From NCBI GenBank assembly GCA_015057615.1, contig SVEA01000011.1, positions 24,761 to 88,760 of the forward strand: a stretch of 64,000 bases of DNA, read 5' to 3'. The DNA is from Lachnospiraceae bacterium. Its GTDB lineage: Bacteria; Bacillota; Clostridia; Lachnospirales; Lachnospiraceae. The notes under the pieces were generated by a model. The model was not told the origin of the DNA, did no database searches, and saw only the letters and a list, made by a program, of their open reading frames with translations. The translations under genes and the position numbers were made by a program. Shown in pieces: positions 34,627 to 43,061 of this stretch. Within the stretch, counting starts at the first letter, position 1; every line of letters starts with the position of its first letter.

Positions 34627-35314
34627 TCTTATAGCCGACCCCCCATACTGTTTTTATATATTTCGGGCGTTCCGCGCTGTCATTCATTTTCTCCCGTAAA
34701 TGCCGGATATGAACCATTACAGTATTATTGCTGTTCGTAAAATATTTATCCCCCCATACCTCCTGAAACAATTCTTCCGAGCTGACCACATGCCCGCGAT
34801 TGGATGCCAGCACCCAAAGAATCGAAAACTCCGTTGGAGTAAGGGAAAGCGGTCTTTCATTTAAGGTACATTCATGCTTGTCCTTATCTAATACGATACC
34901 GGAAAAGACGATAATATTTTCTTCCTGTGCCGGTTCCGCCGCATTGTATTTTGTAAATCTCCGTAGCTGTGCCTTCACCCGCGCAACCATTTCAAGAGGA
35001 CGAAATGGTTTTGTAATATAATCATCCGCACCTAACGTAAGCCCGGTGATCTTGTCAATTTCCTCATCCTTTGCAGTTAACATAATAACGGGGAAATTAT
35101 GCTTTTCCCTGATCCGCTGGCAGATCGCAAGACCGCTCATATCGGGAAGCATTATGTCCAAGATTGCTAAGTCGATCTCTTCTTTCTCAATGCATTGCAA
35201 TGCATCATGCCCGTTATAAAATTTAAACACGTGAAAATTCTCGTTTTTCAGATACACTTCAAGCAAGTCCACTATGGACTGCTCATCATCCACCACTAGA
35301 ATATTTGCCGGCAT
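34616..35314 (-). CDS. vanR: OmpR-family response regulator VanR
   Basis: 232 residues. The receiver domain has Asp in DLAILDIMLPDMSG and Lys in DYITKPF. The C-terminal winged helix (NRPLSLTPTEFSILWVL, NTVMVHIRHLREKM) is OmpR/PhoB type. The start follows AAAGGAGCTGAAACATACG. Together with vanS and the ligase operon it forms a vanG-type cluster of the order R-S-G-XY-T. No vanU, vanW or vanY gene is adjacent. Confidence 0.9.
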   Translation of the reverse strand: MPANILVVDDEQSIVDLLEVYLKNENFHVFKFYNGHDALQCIEKEEIDLAILDIMLPDMSGLAICQRIREKHNFPVIMLTAKDEEIDKITGLTLGADDYITKPFRPLEMVARVKAQLRRFTKYNAAEPAQEENIIVFSGIVLDKDKHECTLNERPLSLTPTEFSILWVLASNRGHVVSSEELFQEVWGDKYFTNSNNTVMVHIRHLREKMNDSAERPKYIKTVWGVGYKIDK

Positions 35315-35382
35315 CGTATGTTTCAGCTCCTTTATTTATAAAAACCCATACAATCATATCATATAATCCGAAACGATTTTAC

Positions 35383-35418
35383 AGGCAAAATCTTATCAAA
35401 TCCTTAAGATAATCTTAA
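35383..35418 (-). promoter_or_regulatory. Candidate promoter/operator region of vanR
   Basis: TTAAGATAATCTTAA (35404-35418) is a 15-bp palindrome. Further AAGAT/AAGGATTT direct half-sites lie beside it. TTGCCT (35388-35383, minus strand) with TATATGAT 17 nt downstream is a weak promoter. The arrangement would suit autoregulation by VanR, which is inference. Confidence 0.3.
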
Positions 35419-35572
35419 TGTAAGTGATTTTTCTGTTTATTTTCAACCTTTATTTTCAACCTTTATAGTAGCATATGTTTTTTACTCTGTAAAATATTTA
35501 TACCATTATTTCTATTATACTCGGTAAAATGTTTGTACAATTGCTTCATATTGATATGGTGTTGGCATTAAT

Positions 35573-35872
35573 TTGCATTTTTTAGATCAACTATTGAATA
35601 ATCTAATGAATAATGCTGCAATAACTGATAATTATATGATTACCTACTCGCCAAAGGTTATTTCGATATTTCATAATCTATCAAGTGAGAAAGAGGCGTT
35701 GATCTACCTTTTATCTTTCGCCCCTATTGCTATTTTGGTTACATTGATCGTGGGATCCTATATTTTCTATAAATCGTTAAAGTGGAAGAAAGACATAATA
35801 ATAAGAGATCACAATGCTATATATTCAAAGAAGTATAGAAGTTTTTTTGATACCCATCCGAATAATGAATAG
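35573..35872 (+). CDS. Small hypothetical protein with one membrane helix
   Basis: 99 codons from TTG at 35573, or fewer from a later Met codon. No clear ribosome site supports either. A single hydrophobic stretch (APIAILVTLIVGSYIFYKS) is followed by a basic, Lys-rich tail. No family was recognised. It ends 15 bp before a decayed ferredoxin gene, and may itself be a fragment. Confidence 0.35.
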   Translation: MHFLDQLLNNLMNNAAITDNYMITYSPKVISIFHNLSSEKEALIYLLSFAPIAILVTLIVGSYIFYKSLKWKKDIIIRDHNAIYSKKYRSFFDTHPNNE

Positions 35873-35887
35873 AAAAGGGGAAGCGAA

Positions 35888-36232
35888 TTGACCGGCATAT
35901 ATTTTAGTGGTACAGGAAATACATAGTATTGTATAGAAAAGTTTTTAGAATACTATAACGGGAACAAGCCCGTTTCAATCGAAAATCCTGACGCTCTCGA
36001 AGCGATTAAAAAGTCAAAAGATATCATTTCAGGTACCTGATTTATTATAGTAATCTACCAAAAATCGTAAGAGATTTCATTATCCAGAACAGAGCTGCCT
36101 AAAAGAACAAAAGGCAACCGCTGACAGTGAATGTACCATATGCTATCGCTGTATCAGTAATTGCCCGCAAAAAGCAATTACACTCTTAGGAAAGGAAGTT
36201 ATGAAGTGTGTATTTTTACTGGTAAAAACAGA
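35888..36232 (+). pseudogene. Decayed EFR1-type flavodoxin/ferredoxin gene
   Basis: The start region reads TGIYFSGTGNT, the flavodoxin FMN loop of EFR1-type proteins, and runs straight into TAG. The same frame resumes with EKFLEYYNGNKPVSIENPD. In another frame come YYSNLPKIVRDFIIQNRA and, near 36130-36170, CTICYRCISNCPQKAI, a [4Fe-4S] ferredoxin motif. Stops, shifts and an internal loss of about half the usual 260 codons show that it is dead. Confidence 0.75.
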
Positions 36233-36263
36233 ATATTTTATACTTTATTGTTTATATTTATTA

Positions 36264-36281
36264 TTGACAATATTTTAACAA
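36264..36281 (+). promoter_or_regulatory. Rex-like operator 1 (overlaps the -35 box)
   Basis: TTGACAATATTTTAACAA matches the Rex consensus TTGTTAANNNNTTAACAA with changes in the left half. Rex binds such sites when NADH/NAD is low and represses fermentation genes. Confidence 0.65.
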
Positions 36282-36292
36282 TAATCTATAAT
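36264..36292 (+). promoter_or_regulatory. adhE promoter (sigma-A type)
   Basis: TTGACA at 36264-36269 and TATAAT at 36287-36292 are separated by exactly 17 bp, a consensus promoter. It is overlapped and followed by Rex-like operators. Confidence 0.85.
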
Positions 36293-36297
36293 TTAAA

Positions 36298-36315
36298 TTG
36301 TTAATAATTTAACAA
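36298..36315 (+). promoter_or_regulatory. Rex operator 2 (perfect)
   Basis: TTGTTAATAATTTAACAA is an exact match to the Rex palindrome. It lies at the expected transcription start, 6 bp after the -10 box, so bound Rex would block adhE transcription. Confidence 0.88.
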
Positions 36316-36347
36316 TGTGATTTTAATTATCAATAGGAGGATATCAT

Positions 36348-38978
36348 ATGGCTAAAAAAGATGCTGCAGTTAAGAATAAGGCAGAAAATAATACAACGGT
36401 AATTGATACAGTGGATGCCCTTCTTACAAAAATGAATGAGATGAGAGAGGCACAAAGAATATTTGCAACTTATTCACAAGAACAAGTAGACAAAATCTTC
36501 TTTGCTGCTTCTGTGGCAGCCAACAAAAATAGAATTCCCCTTGCTAAAATGGCGGTAGAAGAAACGGGAATGGGAATCGTAGAGGATAAGGTGATCAAAA
36601 ACCATTTTGCTTCTGAATATATTTACAACGCATACAAGAATACTAAGACCTGCGGTGTTATCGAAGAAGATCTCGCTTATGGAACTAAGAAAATAGCGGA
36701 CCCAATTGGTTTGATTGCGGCTATTATTCCAACTACTAACCCAACTTCCACAGCCATTTTCAAAACATTGATTTCCCTAAAGACAAGGAATGCTATTATA
36801 ATATCCCCACACCCGCGGGCAAAAAAAAGTACGATAGCAGCTGCCAAAGTTGTACTAGACGCTGCTGTAGCTGCTGGTGCTCCGGAAGGCATCATCGGAT
36901 GGATCGACACCCCTTCCTTAGAGTTGACCAACGAAGTAATGAAAAATTCGGACACAATCTTGGCAACTGGTGGTCCTGGTATGGTAAAATCCGCATATTC
37001 CTCTGGTAAACCTGCCTTAGGTGTAGGTGCTGGAAATACTCCAGTAATCATTGATGATACTGCAGATATTAAGCAAGCCGTCAGCTCAATCATCGTATCG
37101 AAAACTTTTGATAATGGTATGATCTGTGCTTCCGAACAATCCGTTACCGTATTGGATGGTATCTATGATAAAGTGAAAGAAGAATTTGCTTATCGAGGAT
37201 GCTATATACTAAATTCTGAAGAAATCGAAAAGGTTAGAAAGACCATTCTAATCAATGGCTCACTTAATGCAAAAATAGTCGGACAATCCGCTTATACGAT
37301 AGCGAAGTTAGCAGGCGTTAAAATTCCTGAAGATACGAGAGTTTTAATTGGAGAAGTAGAAAGTGTAGATATCTCGGAAGAATTTGCTCACGAAAAGCTT
37401 TCACCTGTTCTGGCTTTATACAAAGCAAAGACTTTCGATGAAGCAATTGCAAAATCAGAGCAGCTAATTGCTGACGGAGGCTATGGTCACACCGCTTCCA
37501 TATATATTAACGTAAATGAAAAAGAAAAACTTGCTAAATATACACAGGCAATGAAAACCTGTCGTATCCTAATTAATACTCCTGCTGCCCAGGGTGGTAT
37601 CGGTGATTTGTACAACTTTAAATTAAGACCATCCTTGACCTTAGGCTGTGGTACTTGGGGAGGCAACTCGGTTTCTGAAAATGTTGGTGTAAAACATTTA
37701 CTTAATATTAAAACAGTTGCTGAAAGGAGAGAAAATATGCTTTGGTTTAGAGCTCCAGAAAAAACATATTTTAAAAAGGGATGTATGCCCGTAGCCCTTG
37801 ATGAACTCAGAACCGTTATGGGCAAGAAAAAAGCTTTCATCGTAACGGACTCCTTCCTATATAAGAATGGATATATAAAACCGATTACTGATAAATTAGA
37901 CGAAATGGGAATTACGCATACTTGCTTCTATGACGTAGCGCCGGATCCAACCCTTGCATGTGCAAAGGAAGGAGCCGAAGCTATGGCTTCCTTTGAACCA
38001 GATACCATCATTGCTTTCGGTGGCGGTTCTGCTATGGATGCGGGAAAAATCATGTGGCTTATGTATGAGCATCCAGAGGCTGACTTCCAGGATATGGCGA
38101 TGCGGTTTATGGATATTCGTAAGAGAGTGTACACCTTCCCTAAGATGGGTGAAAAAGCTTACTTCATCGCAATCCCTACAACCTCTGGTACCGGTTCTGA
38201 GGTAACTCCTTTCGCCGTTATTACAGATGAGGTTACCGGTGTAAAATATCCGCTCGCAGATTATGAGCTGATGCCAGACATGGCAATTATTGATACGGAT
38301 AACATGATGTCTCAGCCAAAAGGCTTAACGAGTGCTTCCGGAATCGATGCTATGACACATGGTCTTGAAGCTTATGCTTCCATGATGGCAACCGATTACA
38401 CCGATGGACTGGCATTAAAAGCGATTAAAAACATTTTCAAATACTTACCGATTGCATACGAAGATGGTTCGAATGTAAAAGCAAGAGAGAAAATGGCGAA
38501 CGCTTCCACAATGGCTGGTATGGCTTTCGCTAATGCATTCCTTGGAGTCTGCCATTCCATGGCACACAAATTAGGTGCATTCCATCATTTACCCCATGGT
38601 ATCGCAAATGCATTACTAATTAACGAAGTAATGAAATTCAACATATCGGAACGACCTGCTAAGATGGGTGCTTTCTCTCAATATGAATACCCGAATATCT
38701 TAGAGCGTTATGTCGAAGTAGCTAACTTCCTTGGAATCACTGGCAAAGATGATATGGATACCTTCAACAAATTGTTGGATGCCATTGATAAGTTGAAGGA
38801 ACGCATTGGAATTAAAAAATCCATTAAAGAATATGGAATTGATGAAAAAGCCTTCTTTGAAACATTGGATGAAATGGTAGAACTGGCTTTTGATGATCAA
38901 TGTACCGGGGCTAACCCAAGATATCCTTTAATGAGCGAATTAAAAGAAATGTATACCAGAGCTTATTACGGAAAATAA
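36348..38978 (+). CDS. adhE: Bifunctional acetaldehyde-CoA/alcohol dehydrogenase AdhE
   Basis: 876 residues. The N-terminal half (about 15-450) is a CoA-acylating aldehyde dehydrogenase with catalytic Cys260 in FDNGMICASEQS. The C-terminal half (about 465-870) is an iron-type alcohol dehydrogenase with the NAD motif FGGGSAMDAGK and iron-site histidines in SGIDAMTHGLEAY and CHSMAHKLGAFHHLPHG. It turns acetyl-CoA into ethanol and reoxidises two NADH. The start follows AGGAGGATATCAT. Two Rex-like sites at its promoter show redox control. Codon use is AT-richer than in many neighbours, as for a highly expressed gene. Confidence 0.97.
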   Translation: MAKKDAAVKNKAENNTTVIDTVDALLTKMNEMREAQRIFATYSQEQVDKIFFAASVAANKNRIPLAKMAVEETGMGIVEDKVIKNHFASEYIYNAYKNTKTCGVIEEDLAYGTKKIADPIGLIAAIIPTTNPTSTAIFKTLISLKTRNAIIISPHPRAKKSTIAAAKVVLDAAVAAGAPEGIIGWIDTPSLELTNEVMKNSDTILATGGPGMVKSAYSSGKPALGVGAGNTPVIIDDTADIKQAVSSIIVSKTFDNGMICASEQSVTVLDGIYDKVKEEFAYRGCYILNSEEIEKVRKTILINGSLNAKIVGQSAYTIAKLAGVKIPEDTRVLIGEVESVDISEEFAHEKLSPVLALYKAKTFDEAIAKSEQLIADGGYGHTASIYINVNEKEKLAKYTQAMKTCRILINTPAAQGGIGDLYNFKLRPSLTLGCGTWGGNSVSENVGVKHLLNIKTVAERRENMLWFRAPEKTYFKKGCMPVALDELRTVMGKKKAFIVTDSFLYKNGYIKPITDKLDEMGITHTCFYDVAPDPTLACAKEGAEAMASFEPDTIIAFGGGSAMDAGKIMWLMYEHPEADFQDMAMRFMDIRKRVYTFPKMGEKAYFIAIPTTSGTGSEVTPFAVITDEVTGVKYPLADYELMPDMAIIDTDNMMSQPKGLTSASGIDAMTHGLEAYASMMATDYTDGLALKAIKNIFKYLPIAYEDGSNVKAREKMANASTMAGMAFANAFLGVCHSMAHKLGAFHHLPHGIANALLINEVMKFNISERPAKMGAFSQYEYPNILERYVEVANFLGITGKDDMDTFNKLLDAIDKLKERIGIKKSIKEYGIDEKAFFETLDEMVELAFDDQCTGANPRYPLMSELKEMYTRAYYGK

Positions 38979-39079
38979 AACTTACAACGTATCGCTAGAG
39001 AGCCTTTACCAAGGTACCTTTATCATCATAAAAACATCTGTTATACTATGAGTGAAGGTTAACAAAATATTATGGTAAG

Positions 39080-39125
39080 ATTGCCAATCAGCAAAGATTA
39101 AAGAACTTATTGCTAGATTGGCAAT
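39080..39125 (+). other. Hairpin in the leader of the kinase gene
   Basis: ATTGCCAATC and GATTGGCAAT are perfect 10-bp arms separated by 26 nt, in the spacer after adhE. There is no T run, so this is not a normal terminator. It may be a processing or stabilising hairpin. Confidence 0.4.
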
Positions 39126-39176
39126 GAGGCAAAAATCAGCAAAACATTACAGTAAGATAGGAAAGGGGATATCACT

Positions 39177-39926
39177 ATGAATCTGGAACATGTATTAGCA
39201 AAGCAAACCAATAAGACCATCTATAATTCTGAAGATACAGCTATTAAAGTATTTGAGAAAGGTTATCCAAAATCTCTCATTTTAAACGAAGCATTGAATC
39301 AATCCCGCGTTGAAGAAACCGGTTTGAAAATTCCAAAAATCCGGTTCGTTGGTAATATTGACGGATGCTGGAGCATCACTATGGATTATATTCCTGGTCA
39401 GACTCTTGACCAGATAATGAAAGAACATCCTGAAAAATCAGATGAATTATTAGAGAAGTTTGTTGATTTGCAGATCGAAATGCATACCAAAACAGCACCA
39501 TTATTAAACAAGCTAAAAGATAAATTAGTTCGTAAAATCCAAAGTGTAGAAGATTTGGATGCAACAACAAAGTATGAGCTGTTAATGTGCTTAGACAGCA
39601 TGCCTAAGCATACCAAACTGTGCCATGGCGACTTTCTTCCATCGAACATTATAATTAATGATTCCGGAGCCTATATTATTGACTGGTCTCACGCCACACA
39701 GGGTAATGCCAGCGGAGATGTGGCTACCACTTATCTGAAGATGAAGCTATATTATCCTGACCTTGCAGATTCGTATATAAAACTATTCTGTAAAAAGAGT
39801 GATACTGCTCTTCAATATGTTCAAAAGTGGCTGCCGATCGTTGCTGCACAGCAGCTAATTACTGCTACTGAGGAGGAAAAAGAATTCCTGTTTAAGTGGA
39901 TCGATGTCATTGATTATCAAGGCTAA
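39177..39926 (+). CDS. Aminoglycoside-phosphotransferase-fold small-molecule kinase
   Basis: 249 residues of the APH/choline kinase fold. The catalytic loop HGDFLPSNI places H150, D152 and N157, and the metal-binding aspartate is D169 in IIDWSHA. The N-lobe is short. Family members phosphorylate aminoglycosides, choline, ethanolamine, sugars or amino alcohols. No resistance-specific feature was seen, so a metabolic kinase is at least as likely. The start follows GAAAGGGGATATCACT. It follows adhE by 200 bp and ends at a strong terminator. Confidence 0.8.
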   Translation: MNLEHVLAKQTNKTIYNSEDTAIKVFEKGYPKSLILNEALNQSRVEETGLKIPKIRFVGNIDGCWSITMDYIPGQTLDQIMKEHPEKSDELLEKFVDLQIEMHTKTAPLLNKLKDKLVRKIQSVEDLDATTKYELLMCLDSMPKHTKLCHGDFLPSNIIINDSGAYIIDWSHATQGNASGDVATTYLKMKLYYPDLADSYIKLFCKKSDTALQYVQKWLPIVAAQQLITATEEEKEFLFKWIDVIDYQG

Positions 39927-39940
39927 ACCACTCGAATAGT

Positions 39941-39972
39941 TGGGGCTGTTGCAATAGCAGCCCCATTTTTTC
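39941..39972 (+). terminator. Terminator after the kinase gene
   Basis: GGGGCTGTTGC-AATA-GCAGCCCC forms a GC-rich stem, followed by ATTTTTTC. It separates the gene from the convergent deacetylase. Confidence 0.88.
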
Positions 39973-39974
39973 GA

Positions 39975-40820
39975 TTACTTCTTATGCTGTCTTCCCTCAT
40001 GATCAATCGTATATTCCCCGGTATGAATCAGCTGTGAGATTGGTACCAGCTGATAGCCCTGATTTTGAAGCTCGGTAATAATCGTATCCAAAGCCTCCGG
40101 CGTGTATTTCGCTCCGTTGTGCATTAGAATAATAGAACCATTTCCCAAATGCTTATGCTGGGTGCATTTCTGAATAATGCTCTGTACACCGTAATCCTTC
40201 CAGTCCAAGGAATCCACATCCCATTGTATCGTATAGTATCCGCAATCTCTTGCTGCTCCGATCAGGGTATTATTATAGTCTCCGTACGGTGGCCGGAACA
40301 GCTTCATTTCAACTCCGGTCAACTCCTTCACCCGGTTATGCGGCTTCATAATCTCTTCCACGCATTCCTCTTTGCTAAGGCGCGACATTTGCTTATGGTT
40401 TTCGCTGTGATTGCCCAGATCATGACCTGCTGCAGCAATTGCCTTAACATCATCCGGATATTTATCAACCCATCCGCCAGTCATAAAAAAGGTTACCTTA
40501 ATATCATGCTTTGCCAAAATATCTAAGATGTTTCTCGTGTCGTCATTTCCCCAAGCTGCATCGAAGCTTAATGCCACCTTCTTCTCATCGGTATCCACGC
40601 AGTAAATAGGAAGGTCTCTATTTCTTCCGGCACTGGACACGGATACAGCATCCGGCAAAATCTTTATCCCAAATCCGATTATTAATAGCACACTAAGAAC
40701 TATAATTCCTATTTTAACAAATAAAGAAATATCCAGCAGCTCTTTTTCTAAGGTTTTATCATTTAAGATTATTCCTTCTATTGATTCTTTATTTTCAAGT
40801 TTCTTTTCCTTTCGTCTCAT
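39975..40820 (-). CDS. Polysaccharide deacetylase (PdaA/PdaB-like, NodB domain)
   Basis: 281 residues with an N-terminal cytoplasmic stretch, one TM anchor (about 32-54) and an extracellular NodB domain (about 75-270). Motifs are KVALSFDAAWGNDDT (metal Asp), HDLGNHSENH (HxxxH metal site), FRPPYGDYN, and QWDVDSLDW, and a C-terminal HNG. The SFDAAWG form is typical of the sporulation-linked PdaB/CDA group in Clostridia. It would remove acetyl groups from peptidoglycan or another amino-sugar polymer at the cell surface. It stands alone. Confidence 0.9.
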   Translation of the reverse strand: MRRKEKKLENKESIEGIILNDKTLEKELLDISLFVKIGIIVLSVLLIIGFGIKILPDAVSVSSAGRNRDLPIYCVDTDEKKVALSFDAAWGNDDTRNILDILAKHDIKVTFFMTGGWVDKYPDDVKAIAAAGHDLGNHSENHKQMSRLSKEECVEEIMKPHNRVKELTGVEMKLFRPPYGDYNNTLIGAARDCGYYTIQWDVDSLDWKDYGVQSIIQKCTQHKHLGNGSIILMHNGAKYTPEALDTIITELQNQGYQLVPISQLIHTGEYTIDHEGRQHKK

Positions 40821-41200
40821 ATATTCACCATATTCTAAGCTTTTACTATAATATATTGACTAAGCTAGGCCATTATACGGGTTGCTGTTGCATATAATTT
40901 TTTTAATCTGTTGCTCTTTTCCTGCATCAAGGGTAACCAAAAGGATATGGTGTTACCACTGAATAATTTTTATTACATATCAATATATGTATATAATATC
41001 GATCAATAACTTTGCAGGGCCTACCTTAATTCATTTTGTTTCCGATTTTTCCTACTGGCCACTAAACTTATAACCGCAAACTTTTCTATCCGATGCTTTT
41101 TCATCAGCGTGAACAAAAAGGTATACTGCTATCTTACATGAACTGCACCAACGCCTCATATATTGATAGCAATAGTATATTAATTAGTTCAGGAGGCCGT

Positions 41201-41731
41201 ATGGACTTTCAACAAAGCCGCACCTATCAAAATATAATAAATGCGTATGAAGAGCAATTACGATTGAATGCCAAATATGAATTATTCGCAAAGAGGGCCG
41301 ATCAGGAGGATTTATTAGGAATACGTTTATCTTTTAATGATGTAGCGAGAAATGAGCAGTTTATAGCAGAAAGGCTTCGAAGAATACTATTTGATGGTGA
41401 TCCAGACACCCTGCAGAATTTGATTGAGGCAAGGGATGAAGAGAGTGCAGATAGTGATTTCTACCGCGATTATGCGCGGGTTGCCATGGAGGAGGGATAC
41501 AATGATATCTCCTCCCTATTCAGCGGTATCGCTAATATAAAACTAAATCACAACGCATTATTTGCTTCCTATGTCACCGCTATTCAAAGCAATACTCTCT
41601 TCTGTAAACCGGGAGAATCCTTATGGATTTGCTTAGGATGCGGTAATATCATGAGCGGACCATGCGCGCCTGAGATTTGCCCGATATGCGAATATCCTCA
41701 AGGCTATTATGAACTGCTGCGTCCTGTATAA
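41201..41731 (+). CDS. Rubrerythrin-like protein with intact rubredoxin domain but altered diiron ligands
   Basis: 176 residues from ATG at 41201 after AGGAGGCCGT. The open frame begins at 41093 without a ribosome site. Residues 1-135 follow the rubrerythrin four-helix pattern (FYRDYARVAMEEGYNDIS matches the family's FAR-A-EEGY stretch). However, the usual ENEKEH and AERSH ligand motifs are RNEQFI and IKLNH here, so most diiron carboxylates and one histidine seem lost. The C-terminus is a normal rubredoxin-like zinc or iron site: WICLGCGN and APEICPICEYPQGYYEL. It may be an oxidative-stress or electron-transfer protein with changed chemistry. Confidence 0.75.
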   Translation: MDFQQSRTYQNIINAYEEQLRLNAKYELFAKRADQEDLLGIRLSFNDVARNEQFIAERLRRILFDGDPDTLQNLIEARDEESADSDFYRDYARVAMEEGYNDISSLFSGIANIKLNHNALFASYVTAIQSNTLFCKPGESLWICLGCGNIMSGPCAPEICPICEYPQGYYELLRPV

Positions 41732-41940
41732 TACATAGTAAGCCGCAGGGTTCCCCTTACAAATCAGAAAGAACTCTTCTATAATACATTCATACATTTA
41801 AATTCCATGATAAATACACTGATACTCCCTCTATACTCGCTAAGGGACAACGAATCATAGCGTTTATTCTATACTTCATGAGATCTGAAACATGTCATAA
41901 GCAGCATACATCATATAAAAACTATAAGCAGGAATCCTAT

Positions 41941-42038
41941 AAGAGGACCTGTCATCTTCCTGCTCTGCACGGATGAAAAGACAGGTTACTCAATATGTCT
42001 TTTCATCTATGTATAGCAGGAAAATCACAGGCCCTCTT
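41941..42038. repeat. Large imperfect palindrome downstream of the sugar permease gene
   Basis: The arms are about 43 nt: left AAGAGGACCTGTCATCTTCC... and right the same in inverse with a few changes. The inner GATGAAAAGACA/TGTCTTTTCATC is perfect around a 12-nt loop. It lies in the 380-bp spacer between two converging genes. It may act as a terminator for both strands, but is much longer than usual. Confidence 0.65.
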
Positions 42039-42112
42039 ATCTTGATTTCATATGCGATTGCATATGCAACAACTCTGTTTTTCGGTCATTCGTCTTTCTT
42101 TTCTCTACTTTC

Positions 42113-43048
42113 TCATCCTTTGATGGATCCGACATAGACCCCTTTTACAAAATACTTCTGTAGGAACGGATATACCATAAGGATCGGCACCGTTGCAATT
42201 ACAATGGTACAATATTTCACCAGTTCCCGGTATGCCGTTGCTCCCTGCACGCTGTTGATAGAGACACCACCCGCACTGCCGACGGAGGTCGCTGTGGTAT
42301 CATTCATAACAAGTATCTCTTTCAGCAGCAGCTGTAGAGGGAACAAATTGCGATCCTTTAATAGAACCATTGCATTAAACCAGGAGTTCCAGTTCCCCAC
42401 CAGATAATACAGAAGGATAACCGCCAGGGATGCTTTCGAAAGCGGCAGGATGATCTTTGTCAGGATATGTACTTGGGATGCCCCGTCAATCACCGCTGCT
42501 TCTTCTAGATCAATTGGGATTGCCTGAAAACTGGTTCTTAAGATAATCATGTTCCAGGTATTCAATGCCGTCGGAATAATCATGGCCGCAATATTATTAT
42601 ACATACCGATATCCTTCATCAGCAAAAACCAGGGAATTAATCCGCCTCCGAAAAACATGGTAATCGTAATAATAATTGTAATCGCCTTTTTAAAATATAA
42701 ATCCCTGCGCGATAGTACAAATGCTCCCATAATGGTCATAGCCATATTAACAAAAGTCCCCAGCCCGACATAGATAATCGTATTACGGTATCCGACAAAG
42801 ATACTGTTGTCCTGAAATACCAGCTTATACCCATCCAAAGTAAATCCCAATGGTTTCAGTAGCAATCCCTTATGCGCCATCAATTCCGTTGGATTACTTA
42901 CGGAGGCAAATAAAATATGTAGCATAGGGTAAAGGCAGGCAATCGTGAGAAGGATCAGCAGCAGGTAAACAAACAAATCAAAGAGCCGGTTATACAGAGA
43001 TTTATGCCTATGTTTTTTTCGTATTCTATCCATACCGGTTTCACGCAT
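42113..43048 (-). CDS. Carbohydrate ABC transporter permease (LplC-like)
   Basis: 311 residues starting MRETGMDRIRKKH at 43048, where AAAGGGAGTG precedes. The longer frame to 43123 overlaps the upstream gene. Six TM helices. The EAA loop is EEAAVIDGASQVHILTKIILP. It ends KYFVKGVYVGSIKG, the usual LplC tail. It is the last gene of a three-gene importer. Confidence 0.88.
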   Translation of the reverse strand: MRETGMDRIRKKHRHKSLYNRLFDLFVYLLLILLTIACLYPMLHILFASVSNPTELMAHKGLLLKPLGFTLDGYKLVFQDNSIFVGYRNTIIYVGLGTFVNMAMTIMGAFVLSRRDLYFKKAITIIITITMFFGGGLIPWFLLMKDIGMYNNIAAMIIPTALNTWNMIILRTSFQAIPIDLEEAAVIDGASQVHILTKIILPLSKASLAVILLYYLVGNWNSWFNAMVLLKDRNLFPLQLLLKEILVMNDTTATSVGSAGGVSINSVQGATAYRELVKYCTIVIATVPILMVYPFLQKYFVKGVYVGSIKG

Positions 43049-43061
43049 TCTAACACTCCCT

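Noticed and set aside
39177..39926. Aminoglycoside resistance gene
   Set aside because: The fold is APH-like, but no resistance-subfamily motif or mobile context is present. A metabolic kinase is equally possible.
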